64,000 bases of DNA from Cruorifilaria tuberocauda. Its lineage: Eukaryota; Nematoda; Chromadorea; Rhabditida; Onchocercidae. The stretch spans positions 62,001-126,000 of the forward strand of contig JABVXU010000052.1 of assembly GCA_013365365.1 (NCBI GenBank), read 5' to 3'. This document shows positions 51,827-64,000 of this stretch, piece by piece. Positions within the stretch are counted from its first letter, which is position 1. Each line of letters opens with the position of its first letter. Made by a program: the position numbers and the translations under genes. The notes under the pieces were generated by a model. That model saw only the letters and a program-made list of their open reading frames with translations, did no database searches and had not been told where the DNA came from.

Positions 51827-53429
51827 CTCATTAAGTTAGATATAATTCCTTGTTATCAATAATGAAATTTTTTTTCCATCTATAGTTATCATTAGATTTT
51901 TTCCTTTTTTTTTAATTAAAACTTAATGTAGTCTGATTGTATTATTGAGAAATTGAAATGTGTAATGAAATTTCGTCGCATTGTTTTGGGAAACTGCTCG
52001 TTATTTGTTAATGTCATTGATTTTTCTTTAGATATATCAATGATAAGGAATGAATCATGTTTCACAATATGAGAGATGCACTGATTGAATTGTAAAAATT
52101 AACATCAGTTGAAAAATGACTTAGCATAGATGAATTAGGATAAAGGTTTCATTGATGGATGGAGGATGTTCTAAGATAATACCGGAAAAATCAAAATAAA
52201 GTTGATTGATATTTGACAGGTAACGATGGTGTAAGCGATATTAATAAATTATTAACACAAGTTATCGATAATTCTCGAATTGAATTGTACTGTTTCAAAG
52301 TTGTTTTTGAAGCAAAGAAAGTTAAATGAGCATCTATCATCTGCAATCACTTAACAATGATATCATAATCAGTTGAGAAATTGAGCGTTCAATGAGTCAT
52401 TTTAACATTTTAAAAAGAAGCATATTATTTTAAAAAGTCAAGCTAAATAAAGATTTTCAAACAATTTAATTTGACGCTGTTCAATCTTTATCATACATAT
52501 TTCTGCAGTGCAATTTACTTACTTCAGTAGATTTATCACAAAATTACTTTAATTTTTGTGACAATGAAATTCTATGCATAAGCAATTAAAATTATTAATA
52601 ATATATTCAAAAGACTAAAAAATGATTTTTTCTGGTACATTTTCGAAAATAGTTCCAAACATTATAGAAATCTCAATGAACAGATGCGTAAAATGTCACG
52701 GAACAGCACGTTTGAAAGTATTAAATTTAATGATCAATTAATATTCTATCCTGATAAAATAAGTGATCTCTCAGAAGAAACTCAAGAAGTGATATACTAC
52801 GATTCAAATAGTTAAGTCTTTCTAACTGGCAGATGTACAATATTCCAATATCATTTTCATCCCATTCTACACCATCTAAAAGAATTATTTTCAACTTCCG
52901 AATATCAGTCATTCGTATGAAATTCCACTTGGTTATCTCAAATATTTTTGAGTTAAATAAGCATATCTTTTCAATGAAAGTTCAATTGGTCAATTTTTCC
53001 GCACTGACTTACTACATATATTGAATGAGCATTTTTGCCATCACTTTTATTCACACCAATTGCTTATCATTCTCTTTTCTCTACATTTTATCTTTTATTT
53101 CAAGAATAAAGACTGATTTTACTTCTTCTTTGAGCGTTAGTAAACAACAACAAAATAATTTTACTTTGATTATAAACAGCAAATGATAATGATCATCATT
53201 ATAATTGTCACCTAAATAATCGACATTGCAGTTAGCATCGAAATAACGATAAATTTAATAACTATCCAAATAATCATGAATATAATTGTTGCATGGTCAA
53301 TCACAAATGGAATTATCACTTTACCTTTAAAATTTAAATCTCAAAATTTCAGTGATACATTGAACGTTGTAAATTTTATCACTTCACTAATAGATAGAAC
53401 GAAATGGAATGGAATGATATGATTTTCTT

Positions 53430-53580
53430 CTCTTCCTGCTGGGATACTCTCTATTCAGGGCAATTTCGCTGTTGTTGCCGTGGCCAATAAGACGCTCTTC
53501 CTAAAGTCTCATTTAATCCTTCTTTAAAGGAAAAAAGGATGCTTAGCCCAGCCCATGAGCCGATTGCATTTAATCACATG
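53430..53580. other. GC-richer island with hairpin potential (possible ncRNA or promoter)
   Basis: A block of about 150 bases is visibly less AT-rich than its surroundings and is not open in any long frame. It can form GGCAA (53459-53463) with TTGCC (53475-53479), and ATCCTT with AAGGAT around a TTTAAA-containing loop near 53517-53540. No known RNA family was recognised. Confidence 0.35.
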
Positions 53581-54158
53581 CTTTCTCTTACTCAATCTCT
53601 CTCCCCCTTTCTCTTTTAATTTACGCAATATCATCACTTTATTTCTTATGGCTGTTTTTATGTTTTCGTTTTAAGCTACGAAATTATTACAAATTTATTG
53701 ACAATACACTTTTAATATTCTTACGTATCGAAAATAAAAACTTTGTTTTGAATTAGTTTATGTTAACAATCACAGCTATCATCAAGGATTTATCAGATTT
53801 AAGTGAATTGTTTAAGGATTTTGCTAAACATTAACTTTCATATTAAAAGGCTGTGATAAAGGCTGTGTTTGATAAGCTTTAAGAGGATTTTCTCCTTTTC
53901 TTTTCTTTTTTGCTTCTTTTCTCTGTCGTTTTATTTCACTTTATTTTCATTTCAATTTGTACCATATTTCATATTGCTTAATTTACTAACTCGTCAATAC
54001 TGTCATTTTCTCCCTCTCTCCCTCTCTTTCCCTTTTCCATTGCACTTATGAATTTCATCGATAAACTGTGTGTATTAGTACCGTGAAAATGAACGCTTTG
54101 CGATAATTTGATTGCAGAATTTCTTTTCTTTTCAATTTCTATTCTCCAACAGACTCAT

Positions 54159-54734
54159 ATGTCATCGTCCATTTCTTTTTTATATTTTTATACTTTTCTA
54201 CTTTTTGACATTTACCCGAGAAATTTCTTCCAAAAAGAGCTCTACTCAAGCGGTAGATACTGAAATCCAAAAAGAGTCCCAAGAACGTAATGATAAAAAA
54301 TTTTTTAGCAGAATTAAAAAACAGTTTACTGCAAGGGTTGTGAAAGTTCAATATTTAACTGATAATGTGATAGAAATAGTGGTAAGAGCACCATCAATAT
54401 TTGCCATAAACTGTTAATATCATATGAATATCTCGATACCACAACTTTTAAATCGAAATACTGATTGATAATTTAACTGATAGTAACTATCACTTAAAGT
54501 AATAACGAATCAGGAATTAACATCGTTATCTCCTTTGAAAACTTTCAAGCTTTTGAAGAGAAAACTATTGAAAAATTGTTCAAATGGAAATTTCCAGTTA
54601 AAAACATATCCATTTTGGTTTATCTACCACATTTAAAATTTTCATTTAAATGTTACACATCGTTATCAGATAATCACTTTTATCACCAATCGGTCACTGT
54701 GGAAATATTTGACAACAAAAGCATTTTTAAGTAA
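54159..54734 (+). CDS. possible small unrecognised gene (weak)
   Basis: TTCTATTCTCCAACAG, an acceptor-like site, ends 5 bases before an ATG at 54159 that opens with MSSSISFLYFYTFLLF, a signal-peptide-like sequence. Downstream in another frame lies a plausible coding run, REISSKKSSTQAVDTEIQKE and FTARVVKVQYLTDNVIEIV, ending at a GTAAGA donor near 54381. An open stretch to about 54734 could be the next exon, but phases do not agree unless there is an indel in the T-run near 54175. I recognise no family. A chance assembly of open frames is quite possible. Confidence 0.2.
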
Positions 54735-55903
54735 GTGTGATTGATTTGGGATAAGCGAACAATCAAATGATTGATTGGAGATTTTTTCGAGATATTTGCT
54801 GATAGTTAAGGAGAGGAAGAGAATGTTTGAAAATGAATGAAAGAGTTAATGAATGCTGTCACTAAGCTTCCACATTAAATTTGTTGCTGTAAAATTTATG
54901 TATTACTTTAGTCATTCCAATGATCAATGAAAGGAAAGAAAAAAGATTACGAAAATAAAATGATGAAATAAACCATTATTTTTTGAATATGCTTTATTTA
55001 AATGAAAATTATATCCGTCTATTCGATAAGCTTCATTCTCATTTAGCTAAGTGTGTTACTGAGAGCTTTCTCTCTCCTTTTCCTATATCTTGCACACTTG
55101 AAATAGTGCCACTCATTATATCAAGCTTGAGATACGTCAAGCGAAATTAATTATCGATCTTAATTAGTCAAACATTCCCACAAACACTTTGATGGAATGT
55201 AAATACCTCTTAGCAGCACCTTCCTCGCTCTTAGAAAACTTTTCTCCTTAAATGTTAAAATACTTCAAATCAAAATAGAACTTTTTTTAACGATCTCTTT
55301 TAATTTTTTAAAAATTGTTTGTTTGATAAAATTCTTCTAAATCCATTTTACATTTCTTTCAATACATAAGTTCAGATAAATTCTAATTGTAAAATTGGGA
55401 TTTACATTGTTAAAGTAACTGACATCGAAGTCTTATAGGCCTGACTAAATCTCAGATATTTCTTCTGCTTTTTACTTCCAGCTTATTTGTTTTGCAGTTT
55501 GAAAGGGATTGAAGGAGTGGAAATAGAGTGAAGGGGGAGAGAGAAGCAAAGAAAAAGCTTATCTCATACTTCTCTGATAACCAATTTTAGTTCTTGCTAA
55601 CCTTAATATTTAATATCACTGGAAACTTCTAAAAGCCTTTTAATCTTTAACCAAACTCGTCAATTATTTCTTTGGATACCTACTTCTTTTCACAGGAAGT
55701 TTTTCACCTGTGCAAATTTCGAGTGACTGCGTTTCATGCAAATATTAACCAAGTAATACATGAATGAAATCGAAATGATTTCAATCAGTCAATTGATAGG
55801 AGCTACTAATTCTTCTAGCAATCTAGCAGGTTAACTTTAACTTTTATTTTTACTGTGCTGTGAATAATTCAAAGAAGTTATGAATCATGTAATGTTTTAA
55901 ATA

Positions 55904-56119
55904 ATGATGGGAAAAAAGTATGACGTACGTATTGGTTTGAGTAAGCTTAGCATACATGCAAAGCCTACAAATTCTCGTTCATCCAGTTATGCCTCAGGGC
56001 TTCTTGGCTCATTTATCGATTTCAACTGTGTGCAATGGTTGCATATCTCACGTCGCTTTCTTATCTTACTTTCAATTAATGTAGTTCTGTTTTTTTACTT
56101 TTTACGTAAAGACGTTTAA
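55904..56119 (+). CDS. 71-codon open frame upstream of egl-3 (uncertain)
   Basis: Encodes a basic N-terminal part (MMGKKYDVRIGLSKLSIHAK) and a hydrophobic C-terminal segment (FLILLSINVVLFFYFL), like a tail-anchored peptide. It starts with a real ATG and ends about 130 bases before the PC2 start. It may be a small membrane protein, an upstream frame in the PC2 leader, or chance. No homologue is recognised. Confidence 0.2.
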   Translation: MMGKKYDVRIGLSKLSIHAKPTNSRSSSYASGLLGSFIDFNCVQWLHISRRFLILLSINVVLFFYFLRKDV

Positions 56120-56234
56120 CTTAGTAAAAACATAAATTAATGTAGATAAAATATGTATTTAAAACTATTTTATCATATGGTATTTATCGAAAATGATTTC
56201 ATATATTTTTTATCAATAGTTGAGTTAACGTTTT

Positions 56235-56244
56235 AATTTTATAG
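56235..56244 (+). promoter_or_regulatory. acceptor immediately before the PC2 start codon
   Basis: AATTTTATAG ends two bases before the ATG at 56247. This is typical spacing for spliced-leader addition in nematodes, though a cis-spliced 5'UTR is possible. Confidence 0.5.
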
Positions 56245-56246
56245 AT

Positions 56247-59200
56247 ATGAGAAAATGGTATAAATGGCAACAGTGTAGCATATACGGTATTCTGTTGTTT
56301 TTAATTTTTACATCTGGTAATGCACTTGAAATATATACCAATCATTTTTATGTTCATATCAAACATCCGGGTATTGAAAATGCCCATACAATAGCTAAAC
56401 GACATGGATTTATTAATCGTGGTCCTGTAAGTTTTCCATTTGATTTTATCATATTTGGAAATTTTAAAACCAAAAAAAAAAATCTCATCATTCTGCAAAA
56501 TATATGTAACAATAAGCCTGTAAAACGCACGTATAATAATTTCGTAAAATTTGCATGCCAAATAAATTGCTGCTCGTAACATCTGGTACTTTGGTACTCT
56601 TAGTATTTTGAAGAAATGTTTTGCGTACAGCAAAATCTTTCAGTTAATTCGAGATTATTTTGATCATATTATTTCATTTCAATTAAAAGATTCATTTATT
56701 TATCTATTTGTTTTTTTCAAATTAATCATTCTATACTTGTTGTTCATATTTGCAGTGGAATTCAAAAATTTCTATGAAATAATGAAGAGCAGTTATTTTC
56801 TTTTCAAATTCTTTTGGCTTCATAGCTTTCATTGATTTATGGCTAACAATTATTTTTTTTTAAGGTTCTTGGCTCTACAACTGATTGGCACTTTGTCCAA
56901 CCAGCCCTATCCCATGCACGAACAAAACGTTCCTTCGCTCATTACAAGAAACTAAACGATGATCGTGATGTGGGTTTTACGAAAATTTTTCAAAAAAGTG
57001 TTCAAAATTCGTCCTGTTTATCACCATAAAATTATGCATGAATGTTGAAATGTTCTGATCAGTCTTCAGAAAAAAAATATTGACTTTCAGGTGGTGCATG
57101 TGGAACAGTTAACGGGTTTCAAACGTGTAAAACGTGGATACAGGTAGGTGTTTGTGATAAATTTAGACTATGAAATTTGTACAACTATTTTTTTAATTCA
57201 TTTCGTTGTTTGTGTTAAAGATTATTCGTTGTTTTGAAATTTGAGTTTTAAAAGTTCAGCTCTCGGTCAAAAGTGCCGACACATTGGAAATATCGGTCGC
57301 TCGCAAAGTATCTTTTTGCTGATTGATCTGTTTCTGATAAAATTGAGTCTTTATATTTCTTAATGACAAATGATGCATTGATCACTAGTCAAAACTTTAA
57401 ATGAGCTGAAGTACGAAATTTTTTAGAGCATTGGAGGAACGATTACAGGAGCAACTTGATTTTACCGCAGCGCAATCACCGACTGATCCGCTCTATCCAT
57501 ATCAGTGGTATTTGGTAAGGAAATATTCATCTTTTTTTCAATTTTTTTATATCTAAAAAATAATTAAAAATTTCACTATTTTGAAATGTTAAATGTTTTC
57601 TACTTCTATGATTTTCATGTCTCATTATTCAAAACAGAAAACTTCAAACTGAAATTGCCGCAGTTGAAAATTGATAGTTAAAATATAATCTTTAGATTCA
57701 CTTATACGATTGAAATTTTGTTAAGAATAATATTGGACAAGCCAATGGCAAGCCACGACTTGATTTAAATGTCGAAAAAGCTTGGGTACTTGGTATTACC
57801 GGTAAAAATATAACAACAGCTATTATGGATGACGGTGTCGATTATATGCATCCGGATCTGGCCAATAACTTTGTCAGTTCTTATTTTTCACGGATTTTTA
57901 AACACCAATACCGGAATTCAATATAAGCATTTCGTCGGTGGCCGAATATGTTTTGCCGATAATGCTTTTAGGATTCCTGATTGCAACATTTATTTTCTAT
58001 TCGCTGATCCAGCTTTCGAAAGAAATTTATAATATTTATAAATAAAAATTCATTCATATAACGCTGGCAAAAAAACGGAAGATGCTATTTTATTCTTCTG
58101 TTTTTTTCTGAGTATTTACGTGAACGCTTAATTTAAGGCTATTATTATTAATTTTTAATACTCATGTCGGATTTCGTACACATGTTCTCTTCATTTCAGT
58201 TCATTTTTTCTAAATTAAAAAAATCGAAATTCTCGAGTAGCAAACTTTTAGTGTTTTTTTACAGAATGCAAGAGCTAGTTACGATTTCAGTTCTAATGAT
58301 CCATTCCCATATCCAAGGTACACAGATGACTGGTTCAATTCACATGGAACACGGTTTGTTATCTTAAACTTTTCCTTCATATTTTTTCGTAATATTTTGA
58401 AATTTTTCGAGTAAAATAAAACTTATGTTTAGGTACGCACCTGAAACTCACTGAAGAAAAACAAAAGGAAATATAAATCATTCCCTAAAATGTTGAGAAA
58501 TAAAGTATCCACAATTCATCATTTAATCATTTAAAACATATTGCTTCAATAAGAATTAAATTTCAAAAATTCTAAATTACAGGTGTGCTGGAGAAATAGC
58601 AGCAGCACGTGATAATGGTATTTGCGGCGTTGGTGTTGCTTATGATAGTAAAGTAGCGGGCATTCGAATGCTCGATCAACCTTACATGACAGATCTCATT
58701 GAGGTGTGATAGAACTTCTAAAAATTTTGAGAAATTTCGGTAGTTTAAATGGAAATTTTCTGCTCCATATTGAGAAAATATGTAAAAATATATGTTTTCC
58801 ACAGGTTCTATTATTGAAAACAATACTTTTACAGATAATTGAAAGAAAAAAATTAAATGAACGATGAAACTTTTTTTTAAATTACTACCAATTATCTTGT
58901 AAGCACACTATTATTAACATATCCTTTATGATGCACAATTCAGGCTAATTCAATGAGTCACGAGCCAAATCTGATTCATATTTATTCGGCAAGTTGGGGA
59001 CCAACTGATGACGGAAAAACAGTCGATGGACCACGTAATGCAACAATGCGTGCAATCGTTAAGGGCGTCAATGAGGTTACTTACATTTATGTGCAACTTA
59101 ATCGAAAGAATCGTTAATGGAATTTTTAGAATTCTGAAATCCTTTTAATTTAAAAAAAACCATATTGTTTTTTTTTAGGGACGTAATGGTTTAGGATCAA

Positions 59201-61466
59201 TTTTTGTATGGGCAAGTGGTGATGGCGGTGAGGAAGATGATTGTAACTGTGACGGTTACGCCGCCTCAATGTGGACGATATCTATCAATTCCGCAATTAA
59301 TAGTGGCGAAAATGCGCATTATGACGAGTATTTAGATTTATTCATATACTTGATAAAGAAAAATCTTTTTAAATTTTATTTTTCATATTATTTTAACATA
59401 TGCAATGCTTGATTGATCACCGATTTGTTGTCTAATGTTGAACAAAAGATTGGATGCGATTCACAAACAGATGATTGTATCTACTAACAGTTTTGAAACA
59501 TCAAATATTGTGCTGTCTCGATCAATCCGTTTGTAACAAATGATCACAAATTTTTTTGCAAAATGATTTTCAGAAGTTGCTCTTCTACATTGGCTTCAAC
59601 ATTTTCGAATGGTGGGCGAAATCCGGAAACCGGAGTAGCGACAACTGATTTGTATAATCGTTGCACGCGATCGCATAGTGGAACATCCGCGGCAGCGCCA
59701 GAAGCAGCTGGCGTTTTTGCTCTCGCACTGGAAGCAAATCCGTTGCTTACATGGTATAAATTTAATCTTAATTGCAGTATATTTTCTTCATTTTTCATCC
59801 ATCAAAAATTTACTTTCTAATTTTCGTATTTTCAGAAATGGAATTCGATAAAATTTTTAGTAATAATTTGATTTTATCAATTCCATATTCCTTTTTATTG
59901 AAAATTCATTCATTTTATTTTTAAAAATTTTCGAAAATTTTTAGGCGTGATTTACAACATCTAACTGTGCTGACATCAACACGAAATTCTCTATTTGATG
60001 GACGATGTAGAGATTTACCAGATCTTGGCATTGAAGTAAAATTATGAAAATTTTTTATTTTATCTTCAAATAGTGAACAAATTTATGATTTTTGTAATAT
60101 ACAGCAAATAGAATATCACTGTCAAATAATTTAACTCGGCTAATCATACTGATCATACTGACGCATTCACAAACAGGCAGAATACACCCATGAATACACA
60201 CATACAGAATGAAAGAGAAAACAAAACGTTTGGTTATATAATTTCAGGAAAAGAGCGGAATGAATACAAATGGTGTGAATAATTGTACTCATTTTGAATG
60301 GAAGATGAATGGCGTCGGGTTGGAATTTAATCATTTATTTGGTTTCGGTGTGTTGGATGCAGCGGAAATGGTTATGTTAGCAATGGTTTGGAAAACAGCG
60401 CCTCCAAGATTTCATTGTGAAGCAGGAACTATTGCTACATCACAGTAAACAGTTTATTCATCATCTTTTAATCTATTATTGGTATTAATTGTTGTTTATG
60501 AATATTTGCTGCACAATATAGGATCAATTTTTAGCAAAACAAATTGGTAATTAATTGTAATTTTGCTCATTTAAATTCAAGTCAATTTATTAATTTAAAA
60601 AAATTAGAAATGATGAGATTTTACTATGGATAAGTAATATCATTGAAATATTTTAGTGAGATTCCATCAACAGGAAATCTTGTATTGGAATTGATTACTG
60701 ATGCATGCATGGGAACATCGACAGAAGTCAATTATTTGGAACATGTACAGGCAGTTGTTACTTTAAATAGTAGCCGACGTGGTGATACCACGCTTTATCT
60801 CATATCTCCCGCCGGCACGCAGTATGTTTCCATTTTAAAAAAAATTTTGAGAAATTAAACTTATTGGAATAGAATAAAAGTGAAATTTTACTGATTTTTG
60901 GGCTTTTTGAATGCAGTAACAGTAGTTCTTTTCCTTTTAATAAGAAATTTTATACTACTTAATTTTTAATGTCTTGTTGAAAATATTAGGAAGAAATCGA
61001 AATTTTTCGTAACAAAATAAGATTGAGCGAAGTTTTTTGTCCATCTTTGGAATATTCAAACTTTTTTAAAACAATTTTACAGAACAATGATTTTATCTCG
61101 ACGTCCAAAAGATAATGATTATAAAAATGGATTCACCAATTGGCCATTTATGACTACACATACTTGGGGTGAAAATCCGCGCGGCAAATGGCGTCTGATT
61201 GCCCGGTTTCAGGTAAATATCGAAATATTAAAACATGGACATTTTCGCTCAAAATTTTTTAAATATCCAATATATGTTTTTCTCAAATTTCCCAATTGGT
61301 TTTATAGGGTAACGATAAGAATCATGGTATGGTGAAGAAGTTCACGCTTATGCTTCATGGTACCAAAGATCCACCGTATGCTGGTATTGAACCTCTTCAA
61401 GGTCATGTAAACAGTAAACTGAAAGTGGTACAGAAAGCACATAAACGTGCCGTATTTCGTCGTTGA
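56247..61466 (+). CDS. egl-3: prohormone convertase 2 (kexin/subtilisin family, EGL-3)
   Basis: Calcium-dependent serine endoprotease that cleaves neuropeptide and prohormone precursors after dibasic sites in dense-core vesicles. Fifteen in-phase exons: 56247-56426, 56865-56969, 57091-57143, 57427-57514, 57726-57872, 58265-58353, 58583-58703, 58944-59075, 59179-59327, 59574-59753, 59945-60035, 60248-60444, 60657-60821, 61083-61212, 61308-61466; 661 residues, normal for PC2. Signal peptide 1-25; prodomain ending at the RVKR site (cleavage after Arg110); catalytic Asp177 (MDDGVD), His218 (SHGTRCAG) and Ser393 ([10 protein letters not shown]). The oxyanion-hole position is Asp320 (WASGDGG) instead of the Asn of other convertases, the PC2 hallmark. 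The P domain contains the conserved RRGD. C. elegans EGL-3 matures most FMRFamide-like and neuropeptide-like precursors. Activation normally needs the 7B2 chaperone, not encoded here. The gene looks intact. Confidence 0.96.
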
Positions 61467-61509
61467 CTTGAATTTGTAAAAAATCCTTAAAAACTTGGAG
61501 GAATTTTTC

Positions 61510-61515
61510 AATAAA
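61510..61515 (+). terminator. polyadenylation signal of egl-3
   Basis: AATAAA lies 44 bases after the TGA stop at 61464-61466, giving a very short 3'UTR, common in nematodes. Confidence 0.7.
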
Positions 61516-61559
61516 AGCATTAAAACAAAAAACGTTGTAAAAAACTAGTGAGCAAATTT

Positions 61560-64000
61560 CTAATGATTTGCATGATGATCGATGATGAGGAGAATGTGAG
61601 ACCGGAAATGGACAAGTGACTAATTTATGAAATTGATGTTTTAAAGTAATGATGCAGAAAGTAAAAAAATCAAATTTGGTTTATAACATAATATTAGTAT
61701 TAACTATGATTGAATTTTTGTTAAGTTACACATTTCAGTTTATTTACTTCTTGAATTGGGTCTTTATAAATTAGTTTGAAATAAAACAACAGCTTGAAAA
61801 GTGTGGGAATCTTTAATAGCTTTTTCAATGATCAGTAAGAAGGGGGAGTCTTTTTTTTCTTTCAGTCAATTAATTAAACTCTTCCTTTTTATTCCCCTTG
61901 CACTAAATTTCAATTTTTATCAATTTTGATAAGTGGATCTGTGCAGAATTCCGTAGAATTATCTGCCAATAATTATTGGATTAATTTCATTATTTCTGTT
62001 TTGATTTGCATTTTACATCAAAAACAGGAAACCAAAATGAAGCAGAAATCTCTAATAGACCAAAATTTAAAAATGTTTATTACAAAAATGAGACATTCGA
62101 TCTTTCACTTCATCCCCTCTCTTTCGCAATAAGGTGAAGTGATTTTAAATGTGATGAATAACCTAAAGCAAATTAAATTTTTATATTAATGAATATCAAT
62201 TTTTAAATTCTCCCTAACTTTACGATTGAAATGCGAGTTTAATTTGATATCCAATATTTACGGCATACTTTCGGAGATATTTTAAATTACAAAAAAATTC
62301 CCTAAAAAAATAAATGGATCTCTTTGGAAAAGTTGTGATGACAAATATTTGAGAAGAAAAGCAATTAAATGAAGAAATGGGTAAGTAAATAATGTTTAAA
62401 GTATTTGTGATTATATGATAAGATAGAATCACTGACTGATGAGCTATTTGCATTCAGTTATAATCCTATCATCCAATGAATGGCAGCATTAATGTTATTG
62501 CGATAGTAACCTATTATTAGTTGCTTTATTTTTGATAAATCCACCAAATTTAAGCGTTTGGCTGGTAATTACTGTGTCGATTGTGTTTCGATTATTATCC
62601 TATGGTTTACTGAAATTTCTATAATAATACCATAAATTGTTTGACACCTGGAATATTCAACTTGTTCCATTTCTTGGCGATGACTGTTTATTTGGATAAA
62701 AGCTATCGTCAAATTCAACTTGTAATCCTTTGTCGCTTTCCAACTGATAATCTTGTACAACCGGTGGTAATCAGTATTAGTAAAAAAAACAGTATTAGAA
62801 TAAAGACGAGTAAATATTTGAGTTTTGTGGAAACAGATCGGGAAACTGAAGCATTCCATGAGAAATCAATGAAATAATAATATGCTGCTAAAAATAAAAC
62901 AGTTTATCAAATGAATTCAATTAAGCGATGCGAATCACCAAGAAAAGTCAAAGCCAATATACATTTTTATTCCAGAAAATGAATGATTTGTAAAAAAGAA
63001 TGGTCAAATAATGAATTTATTTCAAATAATATTACATTCGAATATATAATTTCCATGAAAAGTTTTGAATTTGAAACACTGAAATCTGAACGGATGGAAA
63101 AGATTTTATAGATTTTTTTTTCGGAATTTTAATTTAACAGCACTTTATTCTTTTTTTCGTCAACATTATCTAGTTTACTGTGAAATTATAAAATTAAGTC
63201 ATTAAGGATTGTGATAATTTTTCTTTTTTTCTATTTACGATTAATTCTTCTTTGTTTGTGTTGTCATCGATTAATAAAAATTAATAAAACCAATAATGTT
63301 TTCGCTAATTTCACTGGAGATAAATAATATCTCACCAGACTAAATAGTTGAATATTCGATCGATCAAGTTAGTACTGATAGTTATCTGCTATTGTAATAA
63401 TTTCCTTAACTATTCTGCTACTAAAGCTATATGAAATGAAAAATTTTTTCCGGGCTAAACAATTAAGTGAATCAGTTTAAGGTTTTTTTATTTCTTAAAA
63501 TTTTACAGATAATAAACAGTGTTTACAAATTTGCTTCTATCAGTTACTATTGAAAAAAATAGAAATCAGTGACTTAAAGATGTCGGATAGTCGGAGTGAA
63601 TGAATAATTTATTACTATTAATTATATCTGCAAAAAATTGTTTCTTTTTCTCTGTTTGACATATTTATGCAGAAATTATGATAAACAAAAAATGAAAGGC
63701 AAAAACGGATGATTGGCTTCATGAATTAATCACTGATTTCCACGGATAAAACCGGAAGTTACTGTTTGATGTTAACATTCAATCCAGTTCACTGAAAATA
63801 TATTTGAAGCAAGTTAATAGTTTTCACGATTATTTTTTTGCATAATATCATCGGCAGAAATGATTAATTATCACATTAATGAAGGAGCAGATAATTATCA
63901 GAAACATTTCTTTAAGATTTCTTCCTTAACAAAAGGCTTGTTATTATCAAATAAAAATAATGAGAATTTCTCTAAAAGCATTGAAATTTAATTAATCAAA
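61560..64000. other. intergenic interval without recognised genes
   Basis: About 2.4 kb of AT-rich sequence. The open frames are under 100 codons, overlap on both strands and carry no motif. No repeat of note or exon with homology was seen. The promoter or 3' end of the next gene could lie here. Confidence 0.6.

Larger units (their letters stand above)
51827..56246. other. mostly non-coding interval
   Basis: About 4.4 kb between the giant gene and egl-3. It contains a GC-richer, hairpin-forming island (53430-53580), a possible small gene (54159-54734) and an unexplained 71-codon frame (55904-56119). The remainder is AT-rich with pyrimidine tracts and has no recognised genes. Confidence 0.55.

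Noticed and set aside
62569..62877. Overlapping plus and minus open frames near 62.6-62.9 kb
   Set aside because: They cover each other on opposite strands, have no recognisable motif and no convincing splice or start context.
1..64000. CRISPR arrays, rRNA, tRNA genes and bacterial-type operons
   Set aside because: No regularly spaced repeats, rRNA-like blocks or tRNA cloverleaf signatures were noticed. The gene structure is eukaryotic. A tRNAscan or Rfam run was not possible.

Overview
This is a stretch of an animal nuclear genome, most likely a nematode. It is very AT-rich, the genes are split into many short exons, and splice acceptors are typically TTTCAG. The protein products are nematode-like. 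The large introns and intergenic regions fit a clade III (filarial-type) worm, but that placement is inference. No bacterial operon, CRISPR array, rRNA or convincing tRNA was seen. Splice sites were predicted by eye from GT/AG sites, reading-frame phase and protein homology.

Layout. (1) About 100-6765, minus strand: the ELL RNA polymerase II elongation factor, with the 3' end running off the left edge. (2) About 6800-18920: a long non-coding interval with microsatellites and purine-rich tracts. (3) 18945-23788, plus: a BTBD7-type protein with two BTB domains, a BACK region and an N-terminal myristoylation-type sequence. (4) 23789-28003: intergenic, with a 39-bp exact direct repeat. (5) 28004 to about 51826, plus: one very large extracellular multidomain protein. 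Its order is signal peptide, two parallel beta-helix modules, EGF repeats, long beta-rich domains, a cadherin-like repeat and a Ser/Thr-rich tail. (6) 51827-56246: mostly non-coding, with one GC-richer island and two weak small-gene candidates. (7) 56247-61466, plus: prohormone convertase 2 (EGL-3/PC2), complete in 15 exons. (8) 61467-64000: nothing recognised.

The genes do not form an obvious pathway. ELL is nuclear, the BTBD7 homologue is probably membrane-associated or cytoplasmic, the giant protein is extracellular, and PC2 acts in dense-core vesicles.

The most unusual item is the giant extracellular protein. I know no well-characterised protein with this exact domain order, and its two beta-helix modules appear to be an internal duplication with matching intron phases. 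Its 3' end, and one site in the BTBD7 gene, show reading-frame switches. Several lie at or near homopolymers, so assembly indels must be excluded first. Other points of interest are a 19-bp perfect foldback hairpin and a MITE-like inverted-repeat element, both in ELL introns.
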